From assembly GCA_000497835.1 (NCBI GenBank), contig KI547166.1, positions 69,414 through 126,418 of the forward strand: a DNA stretch of 57,005 bases. The letters are read 5' to 3'. The notes beneath the pieces were generated by a model. That model made no database searches and was not told the origin of the DNA. It was given only the letters and a program-made list of their open reading frames with translations. The position numbers and the translations under genes were made by a program. Shown here one piece after another: positions 35,086 through 44,411 of the stretch. This stretch comes from a gamma proteobacterium L18. GTDB taxonomy: Bacteria; Pseudomonadota; Gammaproteobacteria; Pseudomonadales; Pseudomonadaceae. Positions within the stretch are counted from its first letter, which is position 1. Every line of letters begins with the position of its first letter.

Positions 35086-35841
35086 TCAGGCCGTGGCGCC
35101 CTGTTCGGCTTCCACCAGCTGGGTCCACAGCGCCGGTGCACCGGCGGACTTGGCGATGATCGCCAGACGCGCTTCGTGCTCGGCCAGCTCGGCCTCACTC
35201 GCAGCGATCACCGGCGCACGGCGACGATCGGCCGGCAGGCGACGGATCTCGCTGCCCTGGTTGCCACCGCCTTCGGCGCCATCGCTGGCGTTACCGGCCA
35301 GCGACAGGCTGGTCTGGCCACCGGTCATGGCCAGGTAAACGTCCGCCAGAATCTCGGAGTCGAGCAACGCGCCGTGCAGCTCACGGCCCGAGTTATCCAC
35401 GCCATAGCGTTTGCACAAGGCGTCGAGGCTGTTGCGCTGGCCAGGGTGGCGCTCACGGGCCATGGCCAGGGTGTCGAGCACCGTACAGTAAGTGGTGACG
35501 TCGACACGGTCCTGCTGGCCCAGCAAGGCGAATTCGTTGTTGATGAAACCAACGTCGAACGGCGCGTTGTGGATGATCAGCTCGGCGCCCTTGATGAACT
35601 CGAAGAACTCCTCGGCCACCTCGGCAAAGCGCGGCTTGCCGATCAGGAACTGGTCGGTGATGCCGTGCACCCCGATTGCGCCCTCATCGCTTGAGCGGTC
35701 CGGCTGCAGGTACACGTGGAAGTTGCGCCCGGTCAGGCGCCGGCCGATGACTTCGACACAACCGATCTCGATGATGCGGTGACCATCGGTCACCGGCATG
35801 CCGGTGGTTTCGGTATCGAGGACTACGTATCTCGTGGCCAT
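35086..35841 (-). CDS. dnaQ: DNA polymerase III epsilon subunit (3'-5' proofreading exonuclease)
   Basis: A 251-residue DEDDh exonuclease that proofreads replication as part of the Pol III core. Exo I is VLDTETTGM near residue 8, Exo II is LIIHNAPFDVGFINNEF near 94, and Exo III is HGALLDSEILADVYLAMTGG near 157. The C-terminal tail that contacts the alpha subunit is present. In pseudomonads the gene normally lies directly next to rnhA; here 2.3 kb of plus-strand genes separates them. Confidence 0.95.
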   Translation of the reverse strand: MATRYVVLDTETTGMPVTDGHRIIEIGCVEVIGRRLTGRNFHVYLQPDRSSDEGAIGVHGITDQFLIGKPRFAEVAEEFFEFIKGAELIIHNAPFDVGFINNEFALLGQQDRVDVTTYCTVLDTLAMARERHPGQRNSLDALCKRYGVDNSGRELHGALLDSEILADVYLAMTGGQTSLSLAGNASDGAEGGGNQGSEIRRLPADRRRAPVIAASEAELAEHEARLAIIAKSAGAPALWTQLVEAEQGATA

Positions 35842-36030
35842 GGGTGCAACACTCTCGTCATTTCAACAGCGGGGACAGCCGCGCACTTTAGCATAAGTGG
35901 AGGCGCTTGGGCTTAGAGGGGGTGTGCGTCGAAGGCTCACCCGGTGTTACAGTTTCCTCAGGTCATCGACGACACAACGCCAGGCATCGCCGTTAGACTG
36001 ACGCAACACTCACATCGCAGGACGCCCCAA

Positions 36031-36204
36031 ATGCCTGAAGCATCCCCCAAAGCCGTAACTGACATGCCTTCACACTTTGAAGCCGGTGAACGAATGCGCG
36101 CGTTTGCCCAGCGCCTACGTACCAACCGTAACGAAGCGAAGGCCTTCCGTGAAAAAACCGGCGTTTTCGATAAATCTGGCGAGCTGACGCCTGCGTACCG
36201 TTAG
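36031..36204 (+). CDS. Small protein, candidate antitoxin preceding an ADP-ribosyltransferase-like gene
   Basis: A 57-residue basic, hydrophilic protein (FEAGERMRAFAQRLRTNRNE, ending SGELTPAYR). No known domain is recognised; the middle is predicted helical. An ATG at 36031 has cagga upstream. Its TAG stop is immediately followed by the ATG of the next gene, with no other ribosome site there, so the downstream gene is probably translated by reinitiation. Both genes are in the same reading frame, so amber read-through would fuse them. Assignment as antitoxin is inference from order, size and coupling. Confidence 0.55.
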   Translation: MPEASPKAVTDMPSHFEAGERMRAFAQRLRTNRNEAKAFREKTGVFDKSGELTPAYR

Positions 36205-36819
36205 ATGTACCGGGTCCTACCTTCGTTTATCCTGGGTTTCCATGGCTGCGACCGTGAGGTTGGCGAAGCTGTGCTGGCAGGCGAGCACCTTCGTTCAAGT
36301 GAGAATGACTGGGATTGGCTCGGTGCCGGCGTCTATTTTTGGGAGAACAGCCCGCACCGCGCGCTAAGCTACGCAAAGATGTTGAAGCGCTTGAGCAAGC
36401 AGACGAAAGGGGTCATCAAAGATCCATTCGTGATTGGCGCCGTCATTGACCCAGGGCGCTGCCTGAACCTGAGCGACGAGGGGGCATTGTTCGAGCTTCG
36501 CGGTGCATATGAGATCCTGGCAGCGTCCGCCGACAGCCCTGACAGGCTGCCACGTAACGTAGCAGGTTACTCGAGCGATATTGATGCTATCAAGCGGCAT
36601 CTGGATTGCGCTGTCTTTGAAACCCTTCATGCCTGGCGGGAAAGCGAACAACTCTCGACTTATCAAACGGTAAGATCTCCGTTTCAAGAAGGATGCCCCT
36701 TGTACCCGGGCAGTGGATTTCATGAGAAATCCCATGTGCAGATCTGTGTGCGGGACATGCTGCATATCAAAGGATACTTTCGCCCGCGCGATGTCGACGG
36801 CGGCATCTTTCAGGCCTAG
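36205..36819 (+). CDS. PARP-like ADP-ribosyltransferase domain protein, candidate toxin
   Basis: A 204-residue protein with the H-Y pattern of diphtheria-toxin/PARP-type ADP-ribosyltransferases. FILGFHGCDREVGEAVL near residue 8 provides the histidine in strand 1. LGAGVYFWENSPHRALSYAK near 39 matches the PARP GxYFxxxxxxAxxY signature, and a candidate third acidic position lies in SDEGALFELRG near 90. No signal peptide or membrane segment is present, so it would act in the cytoplasm. It directly follows the 57-residue ORF (TAG then ATG). GC content is lower than in the neighbours. I know no characterised homologue by name; ADP-ribosylation activity is inferred from motifs alone. Confidence 0.65.
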   Translation: MYRVLPSFILGFHGCDREVGEAVLAGEHLRSSENDWDWLGAGVYFWENSPHRALSYAKMLKRLSKQTKGVIKDPFVIGAVIDPGRCLNLSDEGALFELRGAYEILAASADSPDRLPRNVAGYSSDIDAIKRHLDCAVFETLHAWRESEQLSTYQTVRSPFQEGCPLYPGSGFHEKSHVQICVRDMLHIKGYFRPRDVDGGIFQA

Positions 36820-36902
36820 GGCAGCAGCTACACAAACGTACACCACCGCCGCAAATCCCGCATATTATCGCCCTGCCCTGCCACCGCCCCATGGAGACCC
36901 TC

Positions 36903-38060
36903 GTGGCCAACACCTTCAACTTCGACACCGTCCACGACCGCCACAACACCGGCAGCACCAAATGGAGCCGCTTCCCCGCCGACGTGCTGCCCATGTGGGT
37001 GGCCGACATGGACTTCGCCGTCGCCCCCGGCATCATCCAGGCCCTGCAGGACCGCCTGATGCACCCGATGCTGGGCTACAGCGTGGCCCAGGACAGCCTG
37101 CGCGCCACCCTGGTCAAGGCCCTGCGCGAAGTGTTCGACTGGGAGGTGGCGCCCGAGGAACTGGTGTTCCTGCCGGGCGTGGAAGGCGGTGTGAACATGG
37201 CGCTCAACGGCCTGCTGGCCCCTGGCACCGGCGTGGTGGTGCAGACGCCCAACTACCGCCCCCTGCTCAACGCCGCCGGGCACTGGAAGCTGCCGCGCAT
37301 CGACCTGCCGTTTCACGTGGACGCCAGCGGCCAGTACCCCACCGACCTGGCGGCACTGGACAAGGCCCTGGGCCAGGCCGGGGCGATGATCCTCAGCAAT
37401 CCGCACAACCCGATGGGCAAGGTGTTCGACCGCGTCGAGCTGCAAGCCATCGCCGATGCCTGCGTGGCCCACGACACGTTGCTGATCAGCGACGAGATCC
37501 ACGCGCAGATCCTGTTCGATGGCCGCAAGCACGTCCCTATTGCCAGCCTCAACGACGAGATCGCGCAACGCACCATCACCCTGATGTCGGCCACCAAGGC
37601 GTTCAACATCGCCGGCATGAAGAATGCCTTTGCCGTGATCAAGAACCCCGCCCTGCGCCATCGTTTCAACGTGGCTCGGTTGGGCATGGTGGACAGCGTC
37701 AGCACCCTGGGGTTGGTAGCGACCGAGGCGGCCTACAACCACGGCGCGCCATGGCTGGCAGAGGCCATTGCCTACCTGCAGGCCAACCGCGACTACCTGG
37801 CCCATGCCGTGGCTACGCGCCTGCCGGGGGTGAGCATGACCTTGCCGCAGGGGACGTACCTGGCGTGGCTGGATTGCAGCGCGCTGGGGCTGAACGACCC
37901 CCATGCCTTTTTCCTGAAAGAAGCCAAGGTAGGGCTGAGCCCAGGTACTGATTTTGATGATGAAGTGGGCGGCCAGTTTGTGCGCCTGAACTTCGGCTGC
38001 CCGCGGGCCCTGCTGGAGGAAGGCATCGCACGGATGGAGCGCGCCCTGAAGGGGCGCTAG
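36903..38060 (+). CDS. patB: PatB/MalY-type PLP-dependent C-S lyase (aminotransferase class I/II fold)
   Basis: A 385-residue PLP enzyme of the MalY/PatB group, which typically cleaves cystathionine or other cysteine S-conjugates. It shows KWSRFPADVLPMWVADMDF near residue 16, the group signature, NPHNPMGKVFDR near 160, SDEIHAQILFDG near 193 and the PLP lysine in MSATKAFNIAGMK near 226. A GTG start at 36903 has ggaga 7 bp upstream and is preferred over an ATG at 36891 without one. It lies 83 bp after the ADP-ribosyltransferase-like gene on the same strand, with no evidence of functional linkage. Confidence 0.88.
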   Translation: MANTFNFDTVHDRHNTGSTKWSRFPADVLPMWVADMDFAVAPGIIQALQDRLMHPMLGYSVAQDSLRATLVKALREVFDWEVAPEELVFLPGVEGGVNMALNGLLAPGTGVVVQTPNYRPLLNAAGHWKLPRIDLPFHVDASGQYPTDLAALDKALGQAGAMILSNPHNPMGKVFDRVELQAIADACVAHDTLLISDEIHAQILFDGRKHVPIASLNDEIAQRTITLMSATKAFNIAGMKNAFAVIKNPALRHRFNVARLGMVDSVSTLGLVATEAAYNHGAPWLAEAIAYLQANRDYLAHAVATRLPGVSMTLPQGTYLAWLDCSALGLNDPHAFFLKEAKVGLSPGTDFDDEVGGQFVRLNFGCPRALLEEGIARMERALKGR

Positions 38061-38070
38061 CTACAGGACC

Positions 38071-38150
38071 GCGTCGTCTGTATCGCGGCCAAGGCCGGCT
38101 CCTACCACGATCGGCGTAGGAGCCGGCCTTGGCCGCGATGCAGGCAACGC
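38071..38150. repeat. Inverted repeat, family D
   Basis: Arms gcgtcgtctgtatcgcggcc plus aaggccggctcctac and the complementary gtaggagccggccttggccg plus cgatgcaggcaacgc are almost perfect. It lies between the convergent patB and rnhA genes. Other copies are at 41927-42007 and 53775-53853. Confidence 0.88.
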
Positions 38151-38160
38151 GGTTTCAAGA

Positions 38161-38610
38161 TCAGCGCTTGAGCGCCCGCACCTCATCTACCCCACGGTTG
38201 GCCAACTGGTCTGCCCGCTCATTGCCATGATGCCCGGTATGCCCGCGCACCCACTTCCACTTCACGGTATGACGGCCCACCTGCTCATCCAGCATCTGCC
38301 ACAGGTCGGCATTCTTCACCGGCTGCTTGGCGGCCGTCTTCCAGCCGCGCTTCTTCCAGTTGACCATCCATTCGTTGATGCCCTTCATCACGTACTCGGA
38401 GTCGGTCACCAGCAGCACTTCGCAAGGGCGCTTGAGTTCTTCCAGGCCGCGGATGGCCGCCATCAGTTCCATGCGGTTGTTGGTGGTGGCGGCCTCGCCG
38501 CCCCACAGTTCCTTTTCCACGCCCTTGCACACCAGCAGGGCGCCCCAGCCACCGACGCCCGGGTTGCCCTTGCAGGCGCCGTCGGTGAAGATTTCAACGC
38601 TATCGCTCAT
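38161..38610 (-). CDS. rnhA: Ribonuclease HI
   Basis: A 149-residue endonuclease that removes RNA from RNA-DNA hybrids during replication. The DEDD catalytic set is present: [19 protein letters not shown] (first Asp near residue 10), [16 protein letters not shown] (Glu near 48), [13 protein letters not shown] (Asp near 70) and [11 protein letters not shown] (Asp near 134). The length is typical. It is normally adjacent to dnaQ. The methyltransferase gene ends 20 bp upstream on the same strand. Confidence 0.96.
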   Translation of the reverse strand: MSDSVEIFTDGACKGNPGVGGWGALLVCKGVEKELWGGEAATTNNRMELMAAIRGLEELKRPCEVLLVTDSEYVMKGINEWMVNWKKRGWKTAAKQPVKNADLWQMLDEQVGRHTVKWKWVRGHTGHHGNERADQLANRGVDEVRALKR

Positions 38611-38629
38611 TACTACCTATCCGTCGATG

Positions 38630-39388
38630 TCAGGGTTCGCTGTTGCGCCGATTGACCTTGGCCATCGGCAACGGGATCAGCTTGCCCATGGGTTCGCGAC
38701 GCACCTGGCGCAGCGGGCGCAGGCCCACCACCAGTTTGCGCGCGACCAATATATAGAAGCCGCCACCGGCGCTCTGCCATTGCCCGGCGCGGCGCTCCCA
38801 GCCTGACAGGCGCGCTTGCCAGGCCGGTGACGCAAGCGGCGGACGATAGCACCCGAACCGGCGTTTCTCCAGCGCAAAGCCCAGCAGGTTGAGCCAGTCG
38901 CCCACCCGTGAGGCGGAAAAGCACCGGGCCTTGCGCAAGGCATCATGGGCGAACGCGCGGCGCAGGCCCCAGGCGCTCCAGGGGTTGATGCCGACGATGA
39001 TCAGGTGGCCGCCAGGGCGCACGGCGCTGGCCGCCTCGCGCAGCAGGCCATGGGGTGACAGGCTGAAGTCCAGGCCGTGTTGCAGCACCACCACGTCGGC
39101 GGCGTGCTCGCTCAGGGGCCAGGCCTGCTCTTCGCAGACAATCTCCACCCCCGGCAGCGGCGCGCCCAGGCGCACGTTGCGCTGCACTTGCGGGGCCTGG
39201 GGCGGCAACTGCGCGCTGGGCCCGTAGTGCACCAGGTAACCGCCGAAGAACCGGCCCAGTTCTTCCTCCAGCAAGGTCTGTTCTTCCTTGAGCAGGAACT
39301 GGCCCAGCGGGCCCTCGAACCAGTCCCGGGCCTGGCCGATCAACTCCAGCCATTCCGGGTCGGCCTGCGCAAAAGCTTTATCGGTCAT
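38630..39388 (-). CDS. Class I SAM-dependent methyltransferase
   Basis: A 252-residue protein between rnhA and gloB, a position conserved in pseudomonads. The Rossmann methyltransferase core shows GVEIVCEEQAWPLSEHAADV near residue 75, VVLQHGLDFSLSPHGLLREA near 98 and RPGGHLIIVGINPWSAWGLR near 125. The glycine-rich motif I is degenerate, so SAM binding may be altered. The ATG at 39388 has gggag 6 bp upstream and is chosen over an ATG two codons earlier. The substrate is unknown. Confidence 0.8.
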   Translation of the reverse strand: MTDKAFAQADPEWLELIGQARDWFEGPLGQFLLKEEQTLLEEELGRFFGGYLVHYGPSAQLPPQAPQVQRNVRLGAPLPGVEIVCEEQAWPLSEHAADVVVLQHGLDFSLSPHGLLREAASAVRPGGHLIIVGINPWSAWGLRRAFAHDALRKARCFSASRVGDWLNLLGFALEKRRFGCYRPPLASPAWQARLSGWERRAGQWQSAGGGFYILVARKLVVGLRPLRQVRREPMGKLIPLPMAKVNRRNSEP

Positions 39389-39471
39389 TGCCATCTCCCA
39401 CCGAAGAGGTTCACCAATAGCCCCAACAGGCTCTAAGATGCACCATTATTCAACGCTTAGCGAATCGCGCC

Positions 39472-40248
39472 ATGATACAGATCGACGCACTGCCCGCCTT
39501 CACCGATAACTACCTGTGGTTGTTACAAGACACTGCAAGCAAACGCTGCGCGGTGGTCGATCCGGGCGATGCGGCCCCCGTGCGCGCCTGGCTGACGCAG
39601 CACCCGGACTGGCAGTTGACCGACATCCTGGTCACCCACCACCACAACGACCATGTGGGCGGCGTGGCCGAACTCAAGCAACTGACCGGCGCCACCGTCT
39701 ACGGCCCGGCCCACGAGAACATTCCGGCCCGCGACGTGGCACTGGACGACAACGCCACGCTGCAGGTGCTGGGCCTGGATTTCCAGGTATTCGCCGTGCC
39801 CGGCCACACCCTGGGCCACATCGCCTATTACCACGCGGGCAACGCGCCGCTGCTGTTCAGCGGCGACACCCTGTTCGCAGGGGGCTGCGGCCGCCTGTTC
39901 GAAGGCACGCCGGCGCAGATGCATCAATCGCTCCAGCGCCTGGCCGAGTTGCCGGAAAACACGGCGGTCTACTGCGCCCACGAATATACCCTGAGCAACC
40001 TGCGCTTTGCCCGCGCGGTGGAGCCTGAAAACCCGCACCTTGCCCAACGTTTCGCTGACGTTACCCGCCTGCGCGACGAAAATCGCATCACGTTGCCATC
40101 ATCCATTGGCCTGGAACGGCTGACCAACCCCTTCCTGAGGGTGTCTGAAGCGGCCGTCAAAGAAAAAGCAGACGAACGGACAGGCGCTGTAAACCCTTCT
40201 CCCGAGTCCGTTTTTGCTGCCTTGAGGGCATGGAAAGATAAGTTCTAA
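39472..40248 (+). CDS. gloB: Hydroxyacylglutathione hydrolase (glyoxalase II)
   Basis: A 258-residue metallo-beta-lactamase-fold enzyme that hydrolyses S-lactoylglutathione to lactate and glutathione, the second step of methylglyoxal detoxification. The metal motif [10 protein letters not shown] (HxHxDH) is near residue 56, followed by [12 protein letters not shown] near 107, [17 protein letters not shown] near 127 and the late [13 protein letters not shown] near 164. It diverges from the methyltransferase gene. Confidence 0.95.
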   Translation: MIQIDALPAFTDNYLWLLQDTASKRCAVVDPGDAAPVRAWLTQHPDWQLTDILVTHHHNDHVGGVAELKQLTGATVYGPAHENIPARDVALDDNATLQVLGLDFQVFAVPGHTLGHIAYYHAGNAPLLFSGDTLFAGGCGRLFEGTPAQMHQSLQRLAELPENTAVYCAHEYTLSNLRFARAVEPENPHLAQRFADVTRLRDENRITLPSSIGLERLTNPFLRVSEAAVKEKADERTGAVNPSPESVFAALRAWKDKF

Positions 40249-40282
40249 AGCCTCCCGGCTTGCGCCAAAAAATTCTGAAAGG

Positions 40283-40311
40283 TTGACCCGGGGGTGGGCA
40301 GTTTCTAGAAT
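40283..40311 (+). promoter_or_regulatory. Sigma-70 promoter of mltD
   Basis: TTGACC (40283-40288) and TAGAAT (40306-40311) with a 17-bp spacer lie 37 bp before the mltD start codon. Confidence 0.75.
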
Positions 40312-40347
40312 CGCCCGACATTTTTGCCCGGATCACCTTCCCAGCCA

Positions 40348-41805
40348 ATGTCGTCCACCACTCGAAAGCCCTTCAATTGCGACGCATTGACGCGTTTGGC
40401 CCAAGCCATCGCGCTGACCCTGCCTGTGGTTCTGGTGGGGTGCCAAAGCACGAGTCAGGTGCCGGATGCCGAGAGCGTCAGGCTGCACAGCCTGAACGCC
40501 CGCATCAAGCAAAAACCCCTGTTCGAGAACCAGCAACAAGCCCAGCAGCAGGTGCCCCAGGATGTATGGGCACGCATGCGCCAGGGCTTCCAGCTGCAGG
40601 ACGGCATCGCGGTGAACCCGCGCGTCGAGCAGCAGCGTCTGTGGTTCGTCAGCAACCCCTCGTTCCTGGAAAACGCCAGTGACCGTGGCAGCCTGTACAT
40701 GCACTACATCGTCGAGCGTCTGCAGGAACGCAACATGCCGCTGGAGCTGGCGCTGCTGCCGGTGATCGAAAGCGCCTACAACCCCATGGCCTATTCGCGC
40801 AGCGACGCCACCGGGCTGTGGCAGTTCATCCCGTCCACCGGCCGCTACTTCAACCTGCGCCAGACTCGTTTCTACGACGGCCGTCGCGACGTGACGGCGT
40901 CCACCGCCGCCGCACTGGACTACCTCAGCCGCCTGCACGACATGTTCAACGGCGACTGGCTGCTGGCCCTGGCGGCCTACAACGCCGGTGAAGGCACGGT
41001 CAGCCGCGCCATCGAGCGCAACGAGAAACTGGGCCTGCCCACCGACTACTGGAACCTGCCCCTGCCTCAGGAAACCCGCGACTACGTGCCCAAGCTGCTG
41101 GCACTGTCGGAGCTGGTGATGTCGCCCGAGGCCTACGGCGTGAACCTCAACCCCATCGCCAACCAGCCGTATTTCGAGGTGGTGGAAGTCAACCAGCAGA
41201 TGGACCTGGGCCGCGTGGCGGCACTGGCCAACATCGACGAGGACGAGCTGTTCCAGCTCAACCCGGCCCTCAAGCAGCGCGTGACCGTGGACGGCCCCCA
41301 GCAATTGCTGGTGCCCACCGCCAAGGCCCACCTGCTGACCGAAAGCCTGGCCAAGATGGGCCCCGAAGAACTGCTGACCCTGGCGCCCAAGCGCAAGCTG
41401 GTGGAGGACGTGGCCCGCACCGACATGCCGGCCCGCCGCCGCAGCTACAAGGTCAAGCGTGGCGACAACCTGACCCTGATCGCCAAGGCCAACAAGGTTG
41501 ACGTCAAGGACCTGCAGCACTGGAACAAACTGTCGGGCATGCACCTGAAAGTCGGCCAGACCCTGGTGATGCAGGACAACACCCGCAGCGTGTCCAAGGG
41601 CCGTGGCAAATCCACCGCCGTGGCCAGCGCCAGCACGGGCAAGAGCCGCCAGGTCGCCACCCGCTACAAGATCCGCAAGGGTGACTCGCTGTACGTGGTG
41701 GCCCAACGTTTCAACGTCGAGGTCAACCACCTCAAGCGCTGGAACCCCAACACCGCCCGCGCGCTGAAACCAGGCCAGACCCTGGTCGTGTACCGCGACC
41801 GCTGA
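40348..41805 (+). CDS. mltD: Membrane-bound lytic murein transglycosylase D with LysM repeats
   Basis: A 485-residue outer-membrane lipoprotein that cleaves peptidoglycan glycan strands. A lipobox VVLVGC near residue 30 follows a signal peptide. The SLT domain has the catalytic Glu in LPVIESAYNPMAYS near 140, then ATGLWQFIPSTGRYF and LALAAYNAGEGTVSRAI. Two LysM domains lie at about 365-410 (YKVKRGDNLTLIAKANKV) and 436-482 (YKIRKGDSLYVVAQRFNV). Start ATG at 40348; an upstream in-frame TTG at 40324 is less likely. A strong promoter precedes it. Confidence 0.95.
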   Translation: MSSTTRKPFNCDALTRLAQAIALTLPVVLVGCQSTSQVPDAESVRLHSLNARIKQKPLFENQQQAQQQVPQDVWARMRQGFQLQDGIAVNPRVEQQRLWFVSNPSFLENASDRGSLYMHYIVERLQERNMPLELALLPVIESAYNPMAYSRSDATGLWQFIPSTGRYFNLRQTRFYDGRRDVTASTAAALDYLSRLHDMFNGDWLLALAAYNAGEGTVSRAIERNEKLGLPTDYWNLPLPQETRDYVPKLLALSELVMSPEAYGVNLNPIANQPYFEVVEVNQQMDLGRVAALANIDEDELFQLNPALKQRVTVDGPQQLLVPTAKAHLLTESLAKMGPEELLTLAPKRKLVEDVARTDMPARRRSYKVKRGDNLTLIAKANKVDVKDLQHWNKLSGMHLKVGQTLVMQDNTRSVSKGRGKSTAVASASTGKSRQVATRYKIRKGDSLYVVAQRFNVEVNHLKRWNPNTARALKPGQTLVVYRDR

Positions 41806-41835
41806 TCCCCACTCGCCCATACCTGCCTATGACCC

Positions 41836-42007
41836 GTAGCAGCGGCCGTCAGGCCGCGTCACAGGCGGCGCGCATTTCCTGACCCACCGAGTCGCCGGGG
41901 ACGCAGCCTTCGGCTGCTACAGGCCGGCGTCGTCTGCATCGCGGCCAAGGCCGGCTCCTACCACGGACGGCGTAGGAGCCGACTTTAGTCGCGATGCAGG
42001 CAACGCC
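41836..42007. repeat. Two adjacent palindromes (family A at 41836-41920, family D at 41927-42007)
   Basis: The first has gtagcagcggccgtcaggcc on the left and gcagccttcggctgctac on the right. The second has gcgtcgtctgcatcgcggcc on the left and gtaggagccgactttagtcg on the right, with mismatches near the loop. They fill most of the gap after mltD. Confidence 0.85.
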
Positions 42008-42092
42008 GTTTTAAGACAGTTGCTGCTACAGAAACGGGGTGCACACTGTGGGTAAGCCGCAGCAACCGCGATATCAACCACAAGGCGTCATC

Positions 42093-42323
42093 ATGACCAC
42101 CGAAACCCCGGAAGCACTCAAAGCCCGCAAACTGGCCCACCTGGGCGCCGTCCTCGAAGCCCTGAGTGCCGAGACCCGCGACGTGTCGCGCGCCTTCTAT
42201 CACGGCTGGATTCTCTCCGCCGCCATGGAGCTGTGGGACCGTGGGGTGCTCAGCCAGGAAGAACGGCTGGACATCGAAGCGAAGGTCAAAACCCTGACCC
42301 AGGCCCCTGCTGCTGCCGAGTAA
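42093..42323 (+). CDS. Small conserved hypothetical protein
   Basis: A 76-residue, predominantly helical protein (RKLAHLGAVLEALSAETRDV, YHGWILSAAMELWDRGVLSQ). It has no signal peptide or membrane segment. Start ATG 42093 has aaggcg upstream; the frame is open to 42039. I do not recognise the family. Confidence 0.7.
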   Translation: MTTETPEALKARKLAHLGAVLEALSAETRDVSRAFYHGWILSAAMELWDRGVLSQEERLDIEAKVKTLTQAPAAAE

Positions 42324-42398
42324 CGCGACAACTCCCACAGGGCCCTGGCCTGCACCACCGCAGGCAACACTGCTCGCCAAAGCCCAGCTGGCGGGGCG

Positions 42399-42713
42399 CT
42401 AGCTGGCCCAGCGGTCGCTGATGATCTTGAAAACAAGATCAAGGTCGAGGTCTTTCGGCTTTGCGTAGGTCTTGCTCAGCCATGCGAACAACGTGGCTGC
42501 CGCCTTGCGCGCAGGCTCATCCATTAACCAGATATCCTGAAGGTTAAAGCCTCCGTAGGTCTGGGCGTCGTACCAGGCCAACAGAAAGGACGCTACGGGC
42601 TCTGCGGTATGCTTGCCCGTCGTCGCCGCCGCAATCAACGTCCGGATCGAGCGGGCGACCTCTTCATTTAAATCGACGTGATAGACCGGCGTAAGGGGTG
42701 CATCAGTATTCAT
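42399..42713 (-). CDS. DUF7673-like hypothetical protein
   Basis: A 104-residue protein with FLLAWYDAQTYGGFNLQDIW near residue 43, the pattern of a small domain found in many plasmid- and island-borne Pseudomonas genes (DUF7673, by memory). It is predicted soluble. It lies in a lower-GC segment with the following chemoreceptor and AraC genes, and its function is unknown. Confidence 0.7.
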   Translation of the reverse strand: MNTDAPLTPVYHVDLNEEVARSIRTLIAAATTGKHTAEPVASFLLAWYDAQTYGGFNLQDIWLMDEPARKAAATLFAWLSKTYAKPKDLDLDLVFKIISDRWAS

Positions 42714-42800
42714 GGCGTATTGACCTGCACTGTACGTGAAATTTGGTCGCTGACGCGATGCGTCGGCTTTATTTCAGTGCTGTAAAGCGAACATGCCTGA

Positions 42801-44411
42801 TCACAGTGTAAATTTGCCGACAAGGTTATTGAGTCGCTGCGACAGAGCGGCCAGCTCTTCACTGGATGAATGGGTGCCTTCTCCACGCCGCGCCGAGTGC
42901 CCCGAGAGCTCCTGAATGCGCAGAAGATTTTTATCAACTTCCCGCGCGACTTGGGCTTGCTCTTCCGAGGCACTGGCTATGATGATGTTGCGCTCTTCAA
43001 TCACCGCTGCTGATGCAATGATCGTTTCAAGCGCCTCGCTGGCGGTCTCCGCCTGCCGCTTCGTGTGATTTGCCCTTTGATTGCTGACACCCAGGGCGGC
43101 GACTGTGCTCTGTGTCCCAGACTGAATATCAGCGATCATCGACTCAATCTCACGGGTGGATTCGCTTGTGCGATGTGCCAGGCCACGCACCTCATCGGCA
43201 ACCACTGCAAACCCTCTACCCGCCTCGCCGGCCCGCGCCGCCTCGATGGCAGCATTTAAAGCAAGTAGATTGGTTTGCTCTGACACGGTCCTGATCACCT
43301 CCAGGACTCGGGTAATCTCTTGGGTCCTTACCGAGAGCTGTTGCGCCTCACAAGAGGCGCGAACCACTTCATTCGACAGTTCGTTGATCGAATGCACCGT
43401 CTTGTCCAACTCTGACTTGCCGGTTTTTGCGGCCTCAGCGGAATGCTTGGATTCGTTGGACGTCGACACCGCGTTGCGTGCCACTTCATCCACCGCCTGG
43501 CTCATCTCCGTTACCGCCGTGGCCGCCATCTCGATTTCCTGATTTTGATTATGGAGATCAGTGTTGCTTTCCTGAACAACAGCCTTGAGCACATTGGCCG
43601 AGTTGGACAACCGTTGCGACGCGTTTCTTACATCCCCCAGAATTGACTGCAAGTTGGACCGCATGCGCTCCATTGACAGCAGCAAGCGTGCCGGCTCATC
43701 TTGGCCTTTCGTGTCAATCACCACCGCCCTCAGGTCCCCTGAAGCAATTCGCTCTGAGACGGCCAGCGCGCTGGCGATCGGGACAGCAATACTCTTGATC
43801 AAAACGTAGGCAAGGGTGATGGTCAGCGTAATCAGCAGCAGCAACACCACAGCCGTTACCGTCACCGTGGCGGTGTAGGCCTTCGCTGCCTCGGCACTGG
43901 CGGTCGCTTTGGCTTGGTCATTGGTAGTCTCGATAACCTTGAGCAGGCCAGTCATTTTTGACGCAATGGTAAGCGTGGCCGCAATCATTTCCTGCGGAGT
44001 CAATGAGGCACCCACCTGGTAGTCGTGAACCTTGGCTACATAGGCTGAATAGGTTGATTCGATCTCGATCAGCGTTGATTTTTCAATATCGGTATTGGCT
44101 AACGTCCGATACGCGGCGACAGCCTCCTGAAATCCTTTCTCTTTTAGCTGAAGCTCGTCCCCCAACTCGCGATTGTTGGCCCCCCCAGCACTCATGATCT
44201 TCACCGCGGTAATGCGGGTATTGGCGAAGGCCAGCGCGATGTCATCTCCCAGTGCGATGCCCGGTAATGCGTCGTTCTCAATGATCTGTCCTTGAGATCT
44301 TATGTGGGTGATCTCAACTAAACTAAATCCGCCAAACGCGAGCATCAGGCAAGCAATGACAGCAAAACAACCCGATGTTCGAGCGGTAATAGACAGCGAT
44401 CTGATTGACAT
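42801..44411 (-). CDS. Methyl-accepting chemotaxis protein with periplasmic four-helix sensor
   Basis: A 536-residue membrane chemoreceptor. The first transmembrane helix lies at about 12-32 ([17 protein letters not shown]), a periplasmic helical-bundle sensor at about 35-190, the second helix at about 195-215 ([20 protein letters not shown]), and a HAMP-like segment at about 215-270. The signalling tip is [20 protein letters not shown]...[16 protein letters not shown] near 390. ATG 44411 starts a classical short cytoplasmic N-terminus. No C-terminal CheR-tether pentapeptide is seen. The ligand is unknown. Base composition is less GC-rich than in core genes nearby. Confidence 0.93.
   Translation of the reverse strand: MSIRSLSITARTSGCFAVIACLMLAFGGFSLVEITHIRSQGQIIENDALPGIALGDDIALAFANTRITAVKIMSAGGANNRELGDELQLKEKGFQEAVAAYRTLANTDIEKSTLIEIESTYSAYVAKVHDYQVGASLTPQEMIAATLTIASKMTGLLKVIETTNDQAKATASAEAAKAYTATVTVTAVVLLLLITLTITLAYVLIKSIAVPIASALAVSERIASGDLRAVVIDTKGQDEPARLLLSMERMRSNLQSILGDVRNASQRLSNSANVLKAVVQESNTDLHNQNQEIEMAATAVTEMSQAVDEVARNAVSTSNESKHSAEAAKTGKSELDKTVHSINELSNEVVRASCEAQQLSVRTQEITRVLEVIRTVSEQTNLLALNAAIEAARAGEAGRGFAVVADEVRGLAHRTSESTREIESMIADIQSGTQSTVAALGVSNQRANHTKRQAETASEALETIIASAAVIEERNIIIASASEEQAQVAREVDKNLLRIQELSGHSARRGEGTHSSSEELAALSQRLNNLVGKFTL

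Noticed and set aside
35944..36030. Upstream extension of the candidate antitoxin from a GTG at 35944
   Set aside because: It has no ribosome site and weak coding character; the ATG at 36031 has cagga upstream.
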